A DNA stretch of 64,000 nucleotides from JAVDCA01 sp035293985 (GCA_035293985.1 DATGLS010000045.1:186001-250000), one strand, 5' to 3'. Numbered from the stretch's first letter, positions 1-10,622 are shown. Numbers and translations: made by a program. The notes: generated from the sequence alone by a model not told the origin.

Positions 1-939
1 GAAGGCGCTGAGCGCCCGCGAGAGCACCACCACGTCGGCGAGCGCGAGGTTCATGCCCTTGGCGCCGGTCGGCGGCACGATGTGCGCGCTGTCGCCGGCG
101 AGGAAGAGCCGCCCGACCTGCATCGGCTCGACCACGAAGCTGCGCATCGGCGTGACGCCCTTCTGCACTATCTCGCCCCGCGCGAGCGGCCGCACGCCGT
201 TGAGCCGCGTCGCGAGCTCGTCCCAGATGCGCGCATCAGGCCAGTTGCCGATGTCCTCGTCGGGCGCGCACTGCAGATAGAGCCGCGCCAGCGTCGGCGA
301 ACGCATGGTGAAGAGCGCAAAGCCGCGATCGTGATAGGTGTAGATCAGCTCGTCGGCGGGCGGCGGGGACTCGGCGAGAATCCCGAGCCAGCCGAACGGG
401 TATTCGCGCTCGAAGGTCTGCAGCAGGCCGGCCGGAAAGCTCGGGCGACAGATGCCGTGGAAGCCGTCGCACCCGGCGATGAAGTCGCAGTCGATCTCGC
501 GTGCCTCGCCCTGGTGGCGGAAGTGGATTTTTGGCGGGCCGCGCTCGAAATCGTGAATGCTGACGTCCTCGACCTCGAACAGCAGCTGCTCGCCATCCGC
601 AAGGTGCTGCGCCACGATGTCTTTGACCACCTCCTGCTGGCCGTAAATCGTCACGCCCTTGCCGATCAGGTCGCGGAAATCGAGGTGGTGGAGCGCGCCG
701 TCGAAATTGAGGAAGATGCCCCGATGGAACATGCCCTCGCGCGCCATCCGCTCGCCGAAGCCGAGCTCGATCAGCAGGTCGGTCGCCCATTGTTCCAAGA
801 GCCCGGCGCGGATGCGATGCTCGATGTACGCGCGGCTGCGGTTCTCGATGATGACCGAATCGATTCCGGCGCGGCGGAGCAGGCGCGCGAGCACGAGACC
901 GGCCGGCCCGGCGCCGATGATCCCCACCTGGGTACGCAT
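1..939 (-). CDS. pobA: 4-hydroxybenzoate 3-monooxygenase, C-terminus off the window
   Basis: This FAD-dependent aromatic hydroxylase converts 4-hydroxybenzoate to protocatechuate with NADPH and O2, feeding the beta-ketoadipate pathway. The visible 313 codons start MRTQVGIIGAGPAGL, the Rossmann FAD-binding GxGxxG. A DG motif follows (AGCDGFHG), and near the window edge comes the second flavin motif, LAGDSAHIVPPTGAKG. The family is about 390 residues, so roughly 75 C-terminal residues are missing only because the window ends. The start at 939 is supported by GAGGAGA seven bases upstream. No PobR-like regulator is seen in the 340-base gap before rhlE; it may lie to the left. Other group A flavin hydroxylases are possible, but the motif spacing and N-terminus fit PobA best. 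Confidence 0.9.
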   Translation of the reverse strand, partial: MRTQVGIIGAGPAGLVLARLLRRAGIDSVIIENRSRAYIEHRIRAGLLEQWATDLLIELGFGERMAREGMFHRGIFLNFDGALHHLDFRDLIGKGVTIYGQQEVVKDIVAQHLADGEQLLFEVEDVSIHDFERGPPKIHFRHQGEAREIDCDFIAGCDGFHGICRPSFPAGLLQTFEREYPFGWLGILAESPPPADELIYTYHDRGFALFTMRSPTLARLYLQCAPDEDIGNWPDARIWDELATRLNGVRPLARGEIVQKGVTPMRSFVVEPMQVGRLFLAGDSAHIVPPTGAKGMNLALADVVVLSRALSAF

Positions 940-1278
940 TCTCGTCTCCTCGGCGGCGGCCGTTTGTTCGTGCCCCAAGCTATCGAGGCAGCGCGCACGC
1001 GGAAGGGATGGAAGCCGGAAAAGATTGGATGAATCGGCGCATGGCCGACGCCGAATCGACGCACCGCCGCGGCGGACGGCGCATTGCGGAAGCACGCATG
1101 ACAGACGGCGAGACGGTCGATTAACCGCAAGGCCCCGCCAGCATTGACTTTTTGCCGCGCGCCACTATGTTCGCGGCGAACGGCACGACTAAGTCGGCCG
1201 CCTTTCCCCCGCGCACAACCGAACGTCGTTCTTTCCGGGCGCGGCCTGGACTCCCGGGCGGTCACCATTCGAGGTTAC
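940..1278. other. Intergenic region between pobA and rhlE
   Basis: This is the 339-base gap between the two divergent genes. Apart from the pobA ribosome-binding site at its left end and the candidate rhlE promoter at 1144-1171, I see no gene, RNA or clear operator in it. Confidence 0.5.
1144..1171 (+). promoter_or_regulatory. Candidate sigma-70-type promoter for rhlE
   Basis: TTGACT at 1144-1149 is followed after 16 bases by TATGTT at 1166-1171. This is a fair match to the housekeeping -35/-10 consensus and would put the transcript start near 1178, about 100 bases before the helicase start codon. It is called by eye only. Confidence 0.4.
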
Positions 1279-2718
<1,440 letters not shown>

Positions 2719-2941
2719 CACGCCGAGCCGCGTCGGCCTTGGGTGGCATTTCCGAACGCCACGACTCTCGTCGCCGCCGATGGGCTAACCCGCTGGCGAC
2801 AAAAGGCATTTTCGCCTTGCCCGGTCCCGCGACCATTTACTTCAAATTCACTGGCCTGACGTAGGGTCGCGCCCGGCGGGCCGATCGCAAGGTCGGACGT
2901 GGAGTGCTTTGGGGGCCTCGCCCCGCGCGCGGAGACTGGGC

Positions 2942-4009
2942 ATGACGGGTCCGTCGGACGAGCACGAACGCACGATGGCGTTCGCGGAAATTGCGCTCGG
3001 CCAGATCAAGGCGCTGAAGCAGCCCGCCGTCCCGCGCATTTATGAGGTCTGGTACAACTACGCGACCGGCTACAACCCCTCGCTCAATCAGAAGGTCAAC
3101 GAAACCCTGTCGAGCAGCGGCACGCTCACCGACGCCGACATCGAGCTCATCTACACGACTTTCATCTCGCCGACGCGGTTCGTCGACGAGGTCGGCAATG
3201 TCAATTCCAAGATCAGCGGCGAGATCGACCAGGTGATGGCGCTGGTCGATTCCGCGCTGCGCGCCGGGAACCGGCACGACGCGAGCCTCAACGACGTCTC
3301 CGCCAAGCTCGCGCGCGCCAACGACCGCGACGCCATTCGCGGCGTCATCGAGAGCCTGGTGCAGACCGCCTCCGAGATGCGACGCGATAATCGCGCGCTC
3401 GAGGCGCGGCTCAAGTCGTCGAAGCACGAGGTCTCCCTGCTGCAGCAGAACCTCGAGATGGTGCGCAACGAGAGCCTGACCGATCCGCTCACCACGCTCG
3501 CCAACCGCAAGTATTTCGACGAGGCGCTCGCCCGCCACCTGCTGGAGGCGACCGCGTCGAACGAGCCGGTGTCGCTGATGTTCACCGACATCGACCACTT
3601 CAAGAGCTTCAACGACACCTATGGCCACCTCACCGGCGATCAGGTGCTTCGCCTCGTCGCGCTTTCGGTCAAGCAGAACGTCAAGGGCCAGGATATCGCG
3701 GCGCGTTTCGGCGGCGAGGAATTCGCCGTCATCCTGCCGCGCACGACACTGCGCGCGGCGCTCACGGTCGCCGACCAGATCCGGCGCGCGGTGATGAGCA
3801 AGGAGCTGATGAAGCGCTCGACCGGCGAGCATCTCGGCCGCGTCACCGTTTCGATCGGGGTCGCGACCTACCGCCGCGGCGACACCATCCAATCGCTGAT
3901 CGAGCGCGCCGACGGCTGCCTCTATGCGGCCAAGCGCAACGGCCGCAACCGCGTCATCTGCGAGACCGACCCCGAGGTCGCCCCGTCGGCTGCGACCCAG
4001 GTCGCCTGA
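2942..4009 (+). CDS. Diguanylate cyclase (GGDEF), soluble
   Basis: This predicted enzyme makes cyclic di-GMP from two GTP. The 355-residue protein has no signal peptide or membrane segment. Its first 190 or so residues are helical, beginning with a stretch (IYEVWYNYATGYNPSLNQ) seen in a family of alphaproteobacterial cyclases. A coiled-coil linker leads to the GGDEF domain from about residue 190. The active-site loop reads RFGGEEF, so catalysis should be intact. The allosteric inhibitory position just before it reads KGQD rather than RxxD, so product inhibition may be weak. The start at 2942 has GGAGA eight bases upstream; an in-frame start at 2909 has no ribosome-binding site. The next gene is another c-di-GMP protein in the same orientation, 124 bases away. 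Confidence 0.88.
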   Translation: MTGPSDEHERTMAFAEIALGQIKALKQPAVPRIYEVWYNYATGYNPSLNQKVNETLSSSGTLTDADIELIYTTFISPTRFVDEVGNVNSKISGEIDQVMALVDSALRAGNRHDASLNDVSAKLARANDRDAIRGVIESLVQTASEMRRDNRALEARLKSSKHEVSLLQQNLEMVRNESLTDPLTTLANRKYFDEALARHLLEATASNEPVSLMFTDIDHFKSFNDTYGHLTGDQVLRLVALSVKQNVKGQDIAARFGGEEFAVILPRTTLRAALTVADQIRRAVMSKELMKRSTGEHLGRVTVSIGVATYRRGDTIQSLIERADGCLYAAKRNGRNRVICETDPEVAPSAATQVA

Positions 4010-4133
4010 GCATTCTTTCGCCGCGAGATGCGGGGCTACCATTTCCTAACCATGATCGCCGACGGCAGGCCCGGATTCGCGATTGCTTGGCATTTCCCGT
4101 GCATCGTCGGGACGCGTTCAGTCGGTAACCCTC

Positions 4134-6110
4134 ATGTCCTCTTCCGGCGCGCGTTCGCTGCGCGGCAATCTGACGATCTTCGCTGTCGTGCTCGCCCTGC
4201 TCACGGGCGGCACCTGGGGCATCCAGCGCATAGCCACCGAGCGCCTGCTCGACCTCGACGCGGTGTCGACCGCGCACAACTGGGCGGGATATCTGGCGCA
4301 AAGCGTCAACGATCTCGAGGCGATCGCGGCCGGCGCGCCGCCGAGCGCGGCGAGCGAGTCGCTGCTGCGACGCACGCAGAAGGTCGGCAACATCTTCCAG
4401 TACAACGTGTTCGATCCGCATGGGCGGCTGCGCCTGTCGGGCGGCAGCGCCGCGGTGCCGGCGGATGCGCCGACGGTCGCGCAGCACAATCCGGCCGCTG
4501 CGGCCGCGCTCGCGGCCGGTCACCCCTTCACTGTGGTCAAGACCGGCACGCCGCCCGCGGCGCCCGCCTTCTTCACCGAGGCCTACGTGCCGGTGCGGCT
4601 CGACGGACGCGTGATCGCGATCGTGGAAGTCTATGTCGATCAGACCGAGAAGCATCGGCTGTTTCACGCGACCTTTCTCTTCGCCGCGCTCTCGCTCAGC
4701 GCGCTCACGGCGCTCGCATTCATGATTCCGACGATCGCCTGGTACCGGCGAACGCGGGAAAAGGTGCGCGCCGAGGAGCGCGCCCGCTTTCTCGCCGACC
4801 ATGATGCGCTGACCGGCCTCATTAACCGCACCCGCCTTGCGACGCAGCTGACCGGGCTGCTGACGGCGACGCCGGCCGGCCGCGCCGTGATCGCCGTGCA
4901 CTACATCAATATCGATCGGCTCAAAGATGTGAACGACGCGCTCGGCCACCTCGCGGGCGACGAGTTGATCAAGGCAATCGCGGCCCGGCTCCGCGAAATC
5001 GCGCGCGAGCGCGACGTGGTGGCGCGCGTCGGCGGCGACGAGTTCGCGCTGGCACAGGCCGCGGCCTCGCGCAGCGCCGTCGAGAAGATGGCGCGCCGCC
5101 TCGCCGAGGCGGTGGCGGCGCCGCTGAGGGTCGACAACCGCGACGTCGATGTCACGGCGAGCATCGGGGTCGCGCTCGCGCCGGCGGACGGCGACGACGC
5201 CCATGCCGTGATCAAGACCGCCTCGCTCGCGATGCACGCCTGCAAGGCGGCGGGCGGCAACGGGATCCGCTATTTCGCGCCCGAGATGGACCGCGAGCTG
5301 CAGAAGCGGCTCGCGCTCGAGCGCACGATCCGCTCGGCGATCGCCAATGACGGCTTCGAGCTGCACTTCCAGCCCGTGGTCGGCATGCCGGAGGGGCGCC
5401 TCGTCGGATTCGAGGCGCTGCTGCGCCTGCGCGGGCCCGACGGCGGCCTGATCTCCCCGGCGCGCTTCATCCCGGTCGCCGAGGAGCTCGGACTGATCGA
5501 TCGCCTCGGCGCCTGGGTCATCACCGAGGCATGCCGCACCGCGACGTCGTGGCCCGAGCATCTGCGCGTCGCCGTCAACCTGTCGCCGGCGCAATTCGCG
5601 AGCGACGTGCGCGCGACCGTCGCAACCGCGCTCGCCGCAAGCGGGCTTGCGCCCGCGCGGCTCGAGCTCGAGATCACTGAAAGCCTGTTCATGGACGCGA
5701 GCACGGGCGTCGCCAACGAGCTCGCTGCCCTCAAGGCGCTCGGTGTCTCGATCGCGATGGACGATTTCGGCACCGGTTATTCGAGTCTGAGCTACCTGTG
5801 GCGCTTCCCGTTCGACAAGATCAAGATCGACCGCGCCTTCGTGGTCGCGCCCGAGGCCGACCGCAACCGAGAGACCGTGCTGCGCGCCGTGATCGGGCTC
5901 GGCCGCTCGCTCGGCCTGCAGGTCACGGTCGAGGGCGTCGAGACCGCACAGCAGGCCGCGCTGGTGCGCGGGCTGCGCTGCCACCAAATCCAGGGGTTCT
6001 ACTTCGGGCGGCCGATGCCGGCGGCCGAGCTCGCCGCATTCATCCTCGCCGACTTCCACGGCGGGACGGTGTTGCCGGCGCCCGCGGCGCCGGGCGTGCA
6101 GGTCGCCTGA
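4134..6110 (+). CDS. Membrane GGDEF-EAL protein (c-di-GMP turnover)
   Basis: The 658-residue protein has an N-terminal membrane segment (about residues 12-32), an extracytoplasmic sensor region of about 150 residues, and a second membrane segment (about 182-204). A GGDEF domain with RVGGDEF at about residues 300-306 follows, then an EAL domain from about 395. In the EAL part the signature reads FEALLRLRGP, and DDFGTGYSSLSYL and the late EGVET motif are all present. Phosphodiesterase activity is therefore likely, and the cyclase motif is also intact, so the net direction cannot be read from sequence. ATG at 4134 gives a clean short cytoplasmic N-terminus; the frame extends to a TTG at 4083. 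It probably works with the upstream cyclase. Confidence 0.88.
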   Translation: MSSSGARSLRGNLTIFAVVLALLTGGTWGIQRIATERLLDLDAVSTAHNWAGYLAQSVNDLEAIAAGAPPSAASESLLRRTQKVGNIFQYNVFDPHGRLRLSGGSAAVPADAPTVAQHNPAAAAALAAGHPFTVVKTGTPPAAPAFFTEAYVPVRLDGRVIAIVEVYVDQTEKHRLFHATFLFAALSLSALTALAFMIPTIAWYRRTREKVRAEERARFLADHDALTGLINRTRLATQLTGLLTATPAGRAVIAVHYINIDRLKDVNDALGHLAGDELIKAIAARLREIARERDVVARVGGDEFALAQAAASRSAVEKMARRLAEAVAAPLRVDNRDVDVTASIGVALAPADGDDAHAVIKTASLAMHACKAAGGNGIRYFAPEMDRELQKRLALERTIRSAIANDGFELHFQPVVGMPEGRLVGFEALLRLRGPDGGLISPARFIPVAEELGLIDRLGAWVITEACRTATSWPEHLRVAVNLSPAQFASDVRATVATALAASGLAPARLELEITESLFMDASTGVANELAALKALGVSIAMDDFGTGYSSLSYLWRFPFDKIKIDRAFVVAPEADRNRETVLRAVIGLGRSLGLQVTVEGVETAQQAALVRGLRCHQIQGFYFGRPMPAAELAAFILADFHGGTVLPAPAAPGVQVA

Positions 6111-6141
6111 GCTTCTTCGGAATCCCGACGGGCGCCTGCCC

Positions 6142-6525
6142 TCAGCGCGCCTCGACGGCGTCCGGCGACGCCGGGGTAAGCGCGACCGATTCTCCGCAGC
6201 CGCAGGCCGAGGTCTGGTTAGGGTTGTTGAACACGAAGCCGGCCGAGAGCTTGTCGACCTTGAAGTCCATCTCGGTGCCGAGCAGGAAGAGCACCGCCTT
6301 GGGGTCGATGAGGAGCTTCACCCCCTTGTCCTCGATCACCTCGTCGCGCGGGTTGGCGCTCTCGGCATATTCCATCGTGTAGGACATGCCGGCGCAGCCG
6401 CCGTTCTTGACGCCGACGCGCACCCCGGCGATTGGCCCTTGGGCCTTGCCGAGAATGTCCTTGATGCGGGTTGCCGCCGCTTCGGTGAGCCGCATGACCT
6501 GAGGGCGTGGCCGGGGGGTCGCCAT
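6142..6525 (-). CDS. sufA: Iron-sulfur cluster carrier, A-type (SufA/HesB/IscA)
   Basis: This A-type carrier receives Fe-S clusters from the SufBCD scaffold and passes them to apoproteins. The 127-residue protein has the three invariant cysteines: one in the GGCAG segment and the pair in the C-terminal ACGCGES. An N-terminal extension (MATPRPRPQ) precedes the conserved LTEAAATRIKDIL. It closes the SUF cluster on the minus strand but is separated from the DUF59 gene by about 365 bases holding a small Tat-signal ORF, so it may have its own promoter. An in-frame ATG at codon 11 is possible, but the first ATG has GGAGACAG just upstream. Confidence 0.93.
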   Translation of the reverse strand: MATPRPRPQVMRLTEAAATRIKDILGKAQGPIAGVRVGVKNGGCAGMSYTMEYAESANPRDEVIEDKGVKLLIDPKAVLFLLGTEMDFKVDKLSAGFVFNNPNQTSACGCGESVALTPASPDAVEAR

Positions 6526-6639
6526 GGCTGTCTCCTTGCGCCGGGTTAAAGGCCCGGCGAACGGTACACCCTTAAAATAACAACGATTCCTCGCCTGTGA
6601 AGGCCTTTCACGTCGGTTGACCGCCCCCGATCGATCCGC

Positions 6640-6801
6640 TCAGGTCGACAAAAACGGACTGGACCGGTCGATCACCCGCTCCGCATTTCGATACCAGCTC
6701 TGCGCCGCGGAGGCGACGGGTTGTGCGGCGGCCGCCACCGGCGCTGCCATGGCGGCGATGCCAGCTTTGAGTAGCGTCCGACGAGGCGTGGGATGATCCA
6801 T
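6640..6801 (-). CDS. Small hypothetical protein with Tat-like signal
   Basis: This 53-residue ORF begins MDHPTPRRTLLKAG, a twin-arginine motif. An alanine-rich hydrophobic segment follows, and then only about 18 residues (SWYRNAERVIDRSSPFLST). A good ribosome-binding site (GGGAGG) lies seven bases before the ATG, which favours real translation. No family is recognised. It could be a genuine small exported peptide or the surviving front of a deleted Tat substrate. It sits between the DUF59 gene and sufA in the same orientation. Confidence 0.35.
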   Translation of the reverse strand: MDHPTPRRTLLKAGIAAMAAPVAAAAQPVASAAQSWYRNAERVIDRSSPFLST

Positions 6802-6890
6802 CAACGGCCTCCCTGATTCCTCAGGGGCGGCAGGCAAACAGATATGGCAAGTCTTCGGGCCTAAGCGGGGCGGAATGTCGCCCGCCGCGG

Positions 6891-7292
6891 TCACCACATG
6901 TTGAGGACGACGCGCGCCTCGTCCGACATTCGGCTCGGTTCCCACGGCGGATCCCAGACGACATTGACGCTGACGGGCCCGACCCCCGGCACGCCGGACA
7001 CCGCGTTCTCGACCATGGCGGGCAGCTCCTGCGCCGAGGGGCAGTTCGGCGTCGTCAGCGTCATGTCGACCGTGATGGCGCGATCGTCCGCGATGTCGAT
7101 CTTGTAGATCAGGCCGAGCTCGTAGATGTCAGCCGGGATCTCGGGGTCGTAGACGGTCTTGAGCGCCGCCACGATGTCGTCGGTCAGACGCGAGACCTCC
7201 TCCTGCGGCAATGTCGGATTCGTTGCCGCCGTATCGGGCGCCGTCTCGGGCATAGCCTGCTTCACGTCGTCCTTGATCGCGTCTTCGCTCAT
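6891..7292 (-). CDS. sufT: SUF-associated DUF59 / MIP18-family protein
   Basis: This 133-residue protein of the DUF59 (MIP18/PaaD-like) family is associated with Fe-S maturation in SUF operons. After an acidic, poorly conserved 40-residue start, the domain reads VYDPEIPADIYELGLIYKI and then TLTTPNCPSAQELP with the conserved cysteine, ending in VVWDPPWEPSRMSDEAR. The start at 7292 overlaps the sufS stop codon as ATGA, so the two are translationally coupled. The frame is open upstream inside sufS, but that part carries no homology. The SufT name is by family and context; the biochemical role in this group is less settled than for sufBCDS. Confidence 0.88.
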   Translation of the reverse strand: MSEDAIKDDVKQAMPETAPDTAATNPTLPQEEVSRLTDDIVAALKTVYDPEIPADIYELGLIYKIDIADDRAITVDMTLTTPNCPSAQELPAMVENAVSGVPGVGPVSVNVVWDPPWEPSRMSDEARVVLNMW

Positions 7293-8533
7293 GACAGGAA
7301 TTCCTGCGCCTTGCGCAACGCCTGCACCAGGGTGTCGACCTCGGCGCGCGTGTTGTACGCCGCGAAGGAGGCCCGGCAGGTGGCGGTGACGCCGAACCGC
7401 CCCAGCAGCGGCATCACGCAATGGGTGCCGGCGCGCACCGCGACGCCGGCGCGGTCGATGATGGTGGCGACGTCGTGCGGATGCGCCCCCTTGAGCTCGA
7501 AGGAGACGATCGCGCCCTTGTCGCGCGCCTGGCCGAAAATGCGCAACGAGTTGATCTCGCGCAGCCGCTCATGCGCATAGGTGACGAGCTCGCGCTCGTG
7601 CGCCTTGATGCGCGGCTTGCCGATCGACTGGATGTAGTCGATGGCCGCGCCGAGGCCGATCGCCTGCACGATCGGCGGCGTGCCGGCCTCGAACTTGTGC
7701 GGCGGCTCGCCGTAGGTGATGCGGTCCTCGAACACCTCGCGGATCATCTCGCCGCCGCCGTTGAACGGCGGCATGGCGGCGAGGTGCTGGTGCTTGCCGT
7801 AGAGCGCGCCGATGCCGGTCGGGCCGAACAGCTTGTGGCCCGTGATGGCGTAGAAGTCGCAGTCGAGGTCGCGCACGTCGACATCGAGGTGCACGGCGCC
7901 CTGGGCGCCGTCGACCAGCACCGGGATGCCACGCGCATGGGCGAGCCGCACCACCTCCTTGATCGGCACCACGGTGCCGAGCATGTTCGACATGTGGGTG
8001 ATCCCCACCATCCTGGTCCGGTCGGTCAGGAGCTTCTCGAACTCGTCGAGCAGGAAATTGCCCTCGTCGTCGACTGGCGCCCACTTGATCACGGCGCCAT
8101 GGCGCTCGCGCAAAAAATGCCAGGGGACGATGTTGGAGTGGTGCTCCATGATCGAGAGCACGATCTCGTCGCCCGGCTTGATGCGCTCGCGGCCGAACGT
8201 AAAGGCGACGAGGTTCATCGCCTCGGTGGCGTTGCGGGTGAAGACGATCTCCTCGGCCCGCTCCGCGTTGAGGAAAACGCGCACCTTCTCGCGCGCGCCC
8301 TCGTAGGCCTCGGTCGCGGCGTTGGCGAGATAATGCAGGCCGCGATGCACGTTGGCGTATTCGCGCGTATAGGCCTCGCTGAGACGGTCGAGCACGAGTT
8401 GAGGCTTCTGCGCCGAGGCGGCGTTGTCGAGATAGACGAGCGGCTTGCCGTAGACCTGCATCGCCAGCGCGGGAAAATCCGCGCGGATGCGCTCCACATC
8501 ATAGGCGCCGTTGCTGACGGCCGGATGGGTCAT
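7289..8533 (-). CDS. sufS: Cysteine desulfurase SufS (group II)
   Basis: This PLP enzyme removes sulfur from L-cysteine as a persulfide for Fe-S assembly. The 414-residue protein matches the SufS/CsdA group: YLDNAASAQKP near the N-terminus, the PLP lysine in TGHKLFGPTGIG, and the catalytic cysteine in RAGTHCVMPL, the short-loop form typical of group II. The start at 8533 (MTHPAVSNG) overlaps the sufD stop as ATGA, and the stop overlaps the next gene in the same way. It is one of two cysteine desulfurases in the cluster. No SufE partner is seen in this window. Confidence 0.95.
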   Translation of the reverse strand: MTHPAVSNGAYDVERIRADFPALAMQVYGKPLVYLDNAASAQKPQLVLDRLSEAYTREYANVHRGLHYLANAATEAYEGAREKVRVFLNAERAEEIVFTRNATEAMNLVAFTFGRERIKPGDEIVLSIMEHHSNIVPWHFLRERHGAVIKWAPVDDEGNFLLDEFEKLLTDRTRMVGITHMSNMLGTVVPIKEVVRLAHARGIPVLVDGAQGAVHLDVDVRDLDCDFYAITGHKLFGPTGIGALYGKHQHLAAMPPFNGGGEMIREVFEDRITYGEPPHKFEAGTPPIVQAIGLGAAIDYIQSIGKPRIKAHERELVTYAHERLREINSLRIFGQARDKGAIVSFELKGAHPHDVATIIDRAGVAVRAGTHCVMPLLGRFGVTATCRASFAAYNTRAEVDTLVQALRKAQEFLS

Positions 8534-9843
8534 TGCCGCGCCCCCAGCCAAGCGGCGACGCGGCCGCCGAGCAGCTCGCGCACTCCCTCGTGCGCGATGC
8601 CGTCGATCGCCTCGCCGACGAACGCCTGGATCAGCAGCGCCTCCGCTTCCTTCGGCGGAATGCCGCGCGCCTTCAAGTAGAACAGCAGGTTCTCGTCGAG
8701 CCGGCCCGACGTCGCGCCGTGGCCGCACTGCACGTCGTCGGCGAAGATCTCGAGCTCCGGCTTGTTGTCGGCCTCGGCGGTCTCGGACAGCAGCAGCGCC
8801 TGCGTCATCATCTTGCCGTCGGTCTTTTGCGCCTGCGGGCGCACCACGATCTTGCCCTGGAAGACGCCGCGGCTCTCGCCGTCGAGCACCGACTTGAACA
8901 CCTCGCGGCTCTCGCAGCCGCGTGCCGCGTGGTCGATCACCAGCGTTGAATCGACGTGCTGACGGCCCTTGAGCAGGTTCGCGCCGGCGACGCGGATCTT
9001 CGCCGCATCCCCCGCGCTGCGCAGGAAAAGCTGGTTGCGGGTCACCGCGCCCCCGGTCGTGAAGGTGAACTCGCGATAGTCGGCCTTGGCGCCGATCGAC
9101 ACCAGCGCGGTCGCGATGTGCAGCGCCGCCGCGCCCTCGTCGCCGATCTTGATGCGCTCGACCTTGGCGCCCTCACCCACCACCAGCGCGAGCGCCCCGT
9201 TGACCTGGTAGTCGAGGCCCGCCGGCCCGTCATATGTCTCGATGAACGTCGCTTGTGCGCCCGGCTCGACGAAGATCAACGTGCGCGGATACATCGCGCC
9301 GGGCGCGTCGCCGATGAAGCGGTAGGCGAGATGGATCGGCCCCGCGACGTTCGCGCCCTTCCTCACCTGAACCACGGCGCCACCGGTCATGAAGGCGGAG
9401 TTGAGCGCGAGCCCGAGGTCGAGCGGCTCGCAGACGGCCTGATCGAGGCGGAAGCCATCGTTTGCGGCGAGCCAGGCGAACAGCTCGGTGATGGTCACGT
9501 TCGAGTCAGCGGCGCCGACGTCGCTGCCCGCATAAACGCCATTGAGGAGCGCGACGTGGTGCGCCGCCGCGATGCCGGGCAGCGCGTCGCCAACCGCCCC
9601 CGGTTGCAGCGCCCGGGAAGCCGGCGGCATCGCGAGCGGCTTGGCGTCGCGCATCAGCGCGCGCAAATCGGTGTATTTCCATTCCTCGACGCGGCGACTC
9701 GGCAGGCCGTTCGCCTCGAAGCGGCGGAACGCAGCTTCGCGCCGCGCCGCGATCTCGCGGCCGCCGGGCAGACGCGCCTTCGCGGCGGCGAACTCTTCCG
9801 CGAGCGCCGTCTCGGCCGCGGTCCTGATCGGAAGGACGGTCAT
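8530..9843 (-). CDS. sufD: Fe-S assembly scaffold protein SufD
   Basis: SufD is the beta-helix partner of SufB in the SufBCD scaffold complex, where it is needed for iron entry. The 437-residue protein has the family hallmarks: SRRVEEWKYTDLRAL early on, the long beta-helical middle with TFIETYDGP, and the C-terminal DDVQCGHGATSGRLDENLLFYLKARGI-type region with its conserved cysteine and histidine near residue 360. The start at 9843 (MTVLPIRTAAETAL) lies seven bases after the sufC stop; the upstream in-frame codons lie inside sufC. Confidence 0.94.
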   Translation of the reverse strand: MTVLPIRTAAETALAEEFAAAKARLPGGREIAARREAAFRRFEANGLPSRRVEEWKYTDLRALMRDAKPLAMPPASRALQPGAVGDALPGIAAAHHVALLNGVYAGSDVGAADSNVTITELFAWLAANDGFRLDQAVCEPLDLGLALNSAFMTGGAVVQVRKGANVAGPIHLAYRFIGDAPGAMYPRTLIFVEPGAQATFIETYDGPAGLDYQVNGALALVVGEGAKVERIKIGDEGAAALHIATALVSIGAKADYREFTFTTGGAVTRNQLFLRSAGDAAKIRVAGANLLKGRQHVDSTLVIDHAARGCESREVFKSVLDGESRGVFQGKIVVRPQAQKTDGKMMTQALLLSETAEADNKPELEIFADDVQCGHGATSGRLDENLLFYLKARGIPPKEAEALLIQAFVGEAIDGIAHEGVRELLGGRVAAWLGARQ

Positions 9844-9850
9844 GACTGTC

Positions 9851-10606
9851 TCACGCCGCCTCGTCCTGGTAGTCCGCATAGCCCTTGGCTTCGAGCTCGA
9901 GCGCGAGCTCCTTGCCGCCGGTGCGCACGATGCGGCCGCGCGAGAGCACATGCACGACGTCGGGCACGATATGGTCGAGCAGGCGCTGATAGTGGGTGAT
10001 CACCACCATGGCGCGCTCCGGCGAACGCAGCCGGTTGACGCCGTCCGCCACCACCTTGAGCGCGTCGATGTCGAGCCCGGAGTCGGTCTCGTCGAGCACC
10101 GCGAGCTTCGGCTCGAGCAGCGCCATCTGCAGGATCTCGTTACGCTTCTTCTCGCCGCCCGAGAACCCGACATTGACCGGCCGGCGCAGCATCTCCTGTT
10201 CGACCCCGAGCTTGGCCGAGGACTCGCGCACCTTCTTGATGAACTCGGGCGCCGTGAGCTCCACCTCGTGGCGCTTCTTGCGCTGCGCGTTGAGCGCGGT
10301 GCGCAGGAAGTTCATCGTCGTCACGCCGGGAATTTCCAGCGGGTACTGGAAGGCGAGGAAGATTCCCTTGGCGGCTCGCTCGTCGGGCTCGAGCGCGAGC
10401 AGGTCTACGCCGTCGAACGTGACCGAGCCGCCCGTCACCTCGTAGGCGTCCTTGCCGGCGAGCACGTGCGCGAGCGTCGACTTGCCCGATCCGTTCGGGC
10501 CCATGATGGCGTGCACCTCGCCCTTGTTGACGGTGAGGTCGAGACCTTTGAGGATCTCGCGGCCCTCGACCATCACGTGGAGGTTCTTGACTTCAAGCAT
10601 AGCCAC
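9851..10606 (-). CDS. sufC: Fe-S assembly ATPase SufC
   Basis: This ABC-type cytosolic ATPase drives conformational change in the SufBCD scaffold; it is not a transporter subunit. The 251-residue protein shows Walker A GPNGSGKST, the Q loop FQYPLEIPGV, signature FSGGEKKRNE, Walker B LAVLDETDSGLDID and the switch histidine in VITHYQRLLD. The GTG at 10606 fits an AAGG ribosome-binding site better than the ATG at 10600. It follows the small unknown gene by 16 bases. Confidence 0.95.
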   Translation of the reverse strand: MAMLEVKNLHVMVEGREILKGLDLTVNKGEVHAIMGPNGSGKSTLAHVLAGKDAYEVTGGSVTFDGVDLLALEPDERAAKGIFLAFQYPLEIPGVTTMNFLRTALNAQRKKRHEVELTAPEFIKKVRESSAKLGVEQEMLRRPVNVGFSGGEKKRNEILQMALLEPKLAVLDETDSGLDIDALKVVADGVNRLRSPERAMVVITHYQRLLDHIVPDVVHVLSRGRIVRTGGKELALELEAKGYADYQDEAA

Positions 10607-10622
10607 GTTCGTTCATCCTTAC

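Noticed and set aside
2795..2825. Possible terminator after rhlE (GGCGA ... TCGCC)
   Set aside because: Stem of only five bases and no following T-run.
7421..8680. Long plus-strand frame opposite sufS (about 419 codons)
   Set aside because: It is an antisense shadow caused by high GC at third positions; the minus strand carries unmistakable SufS motifs.
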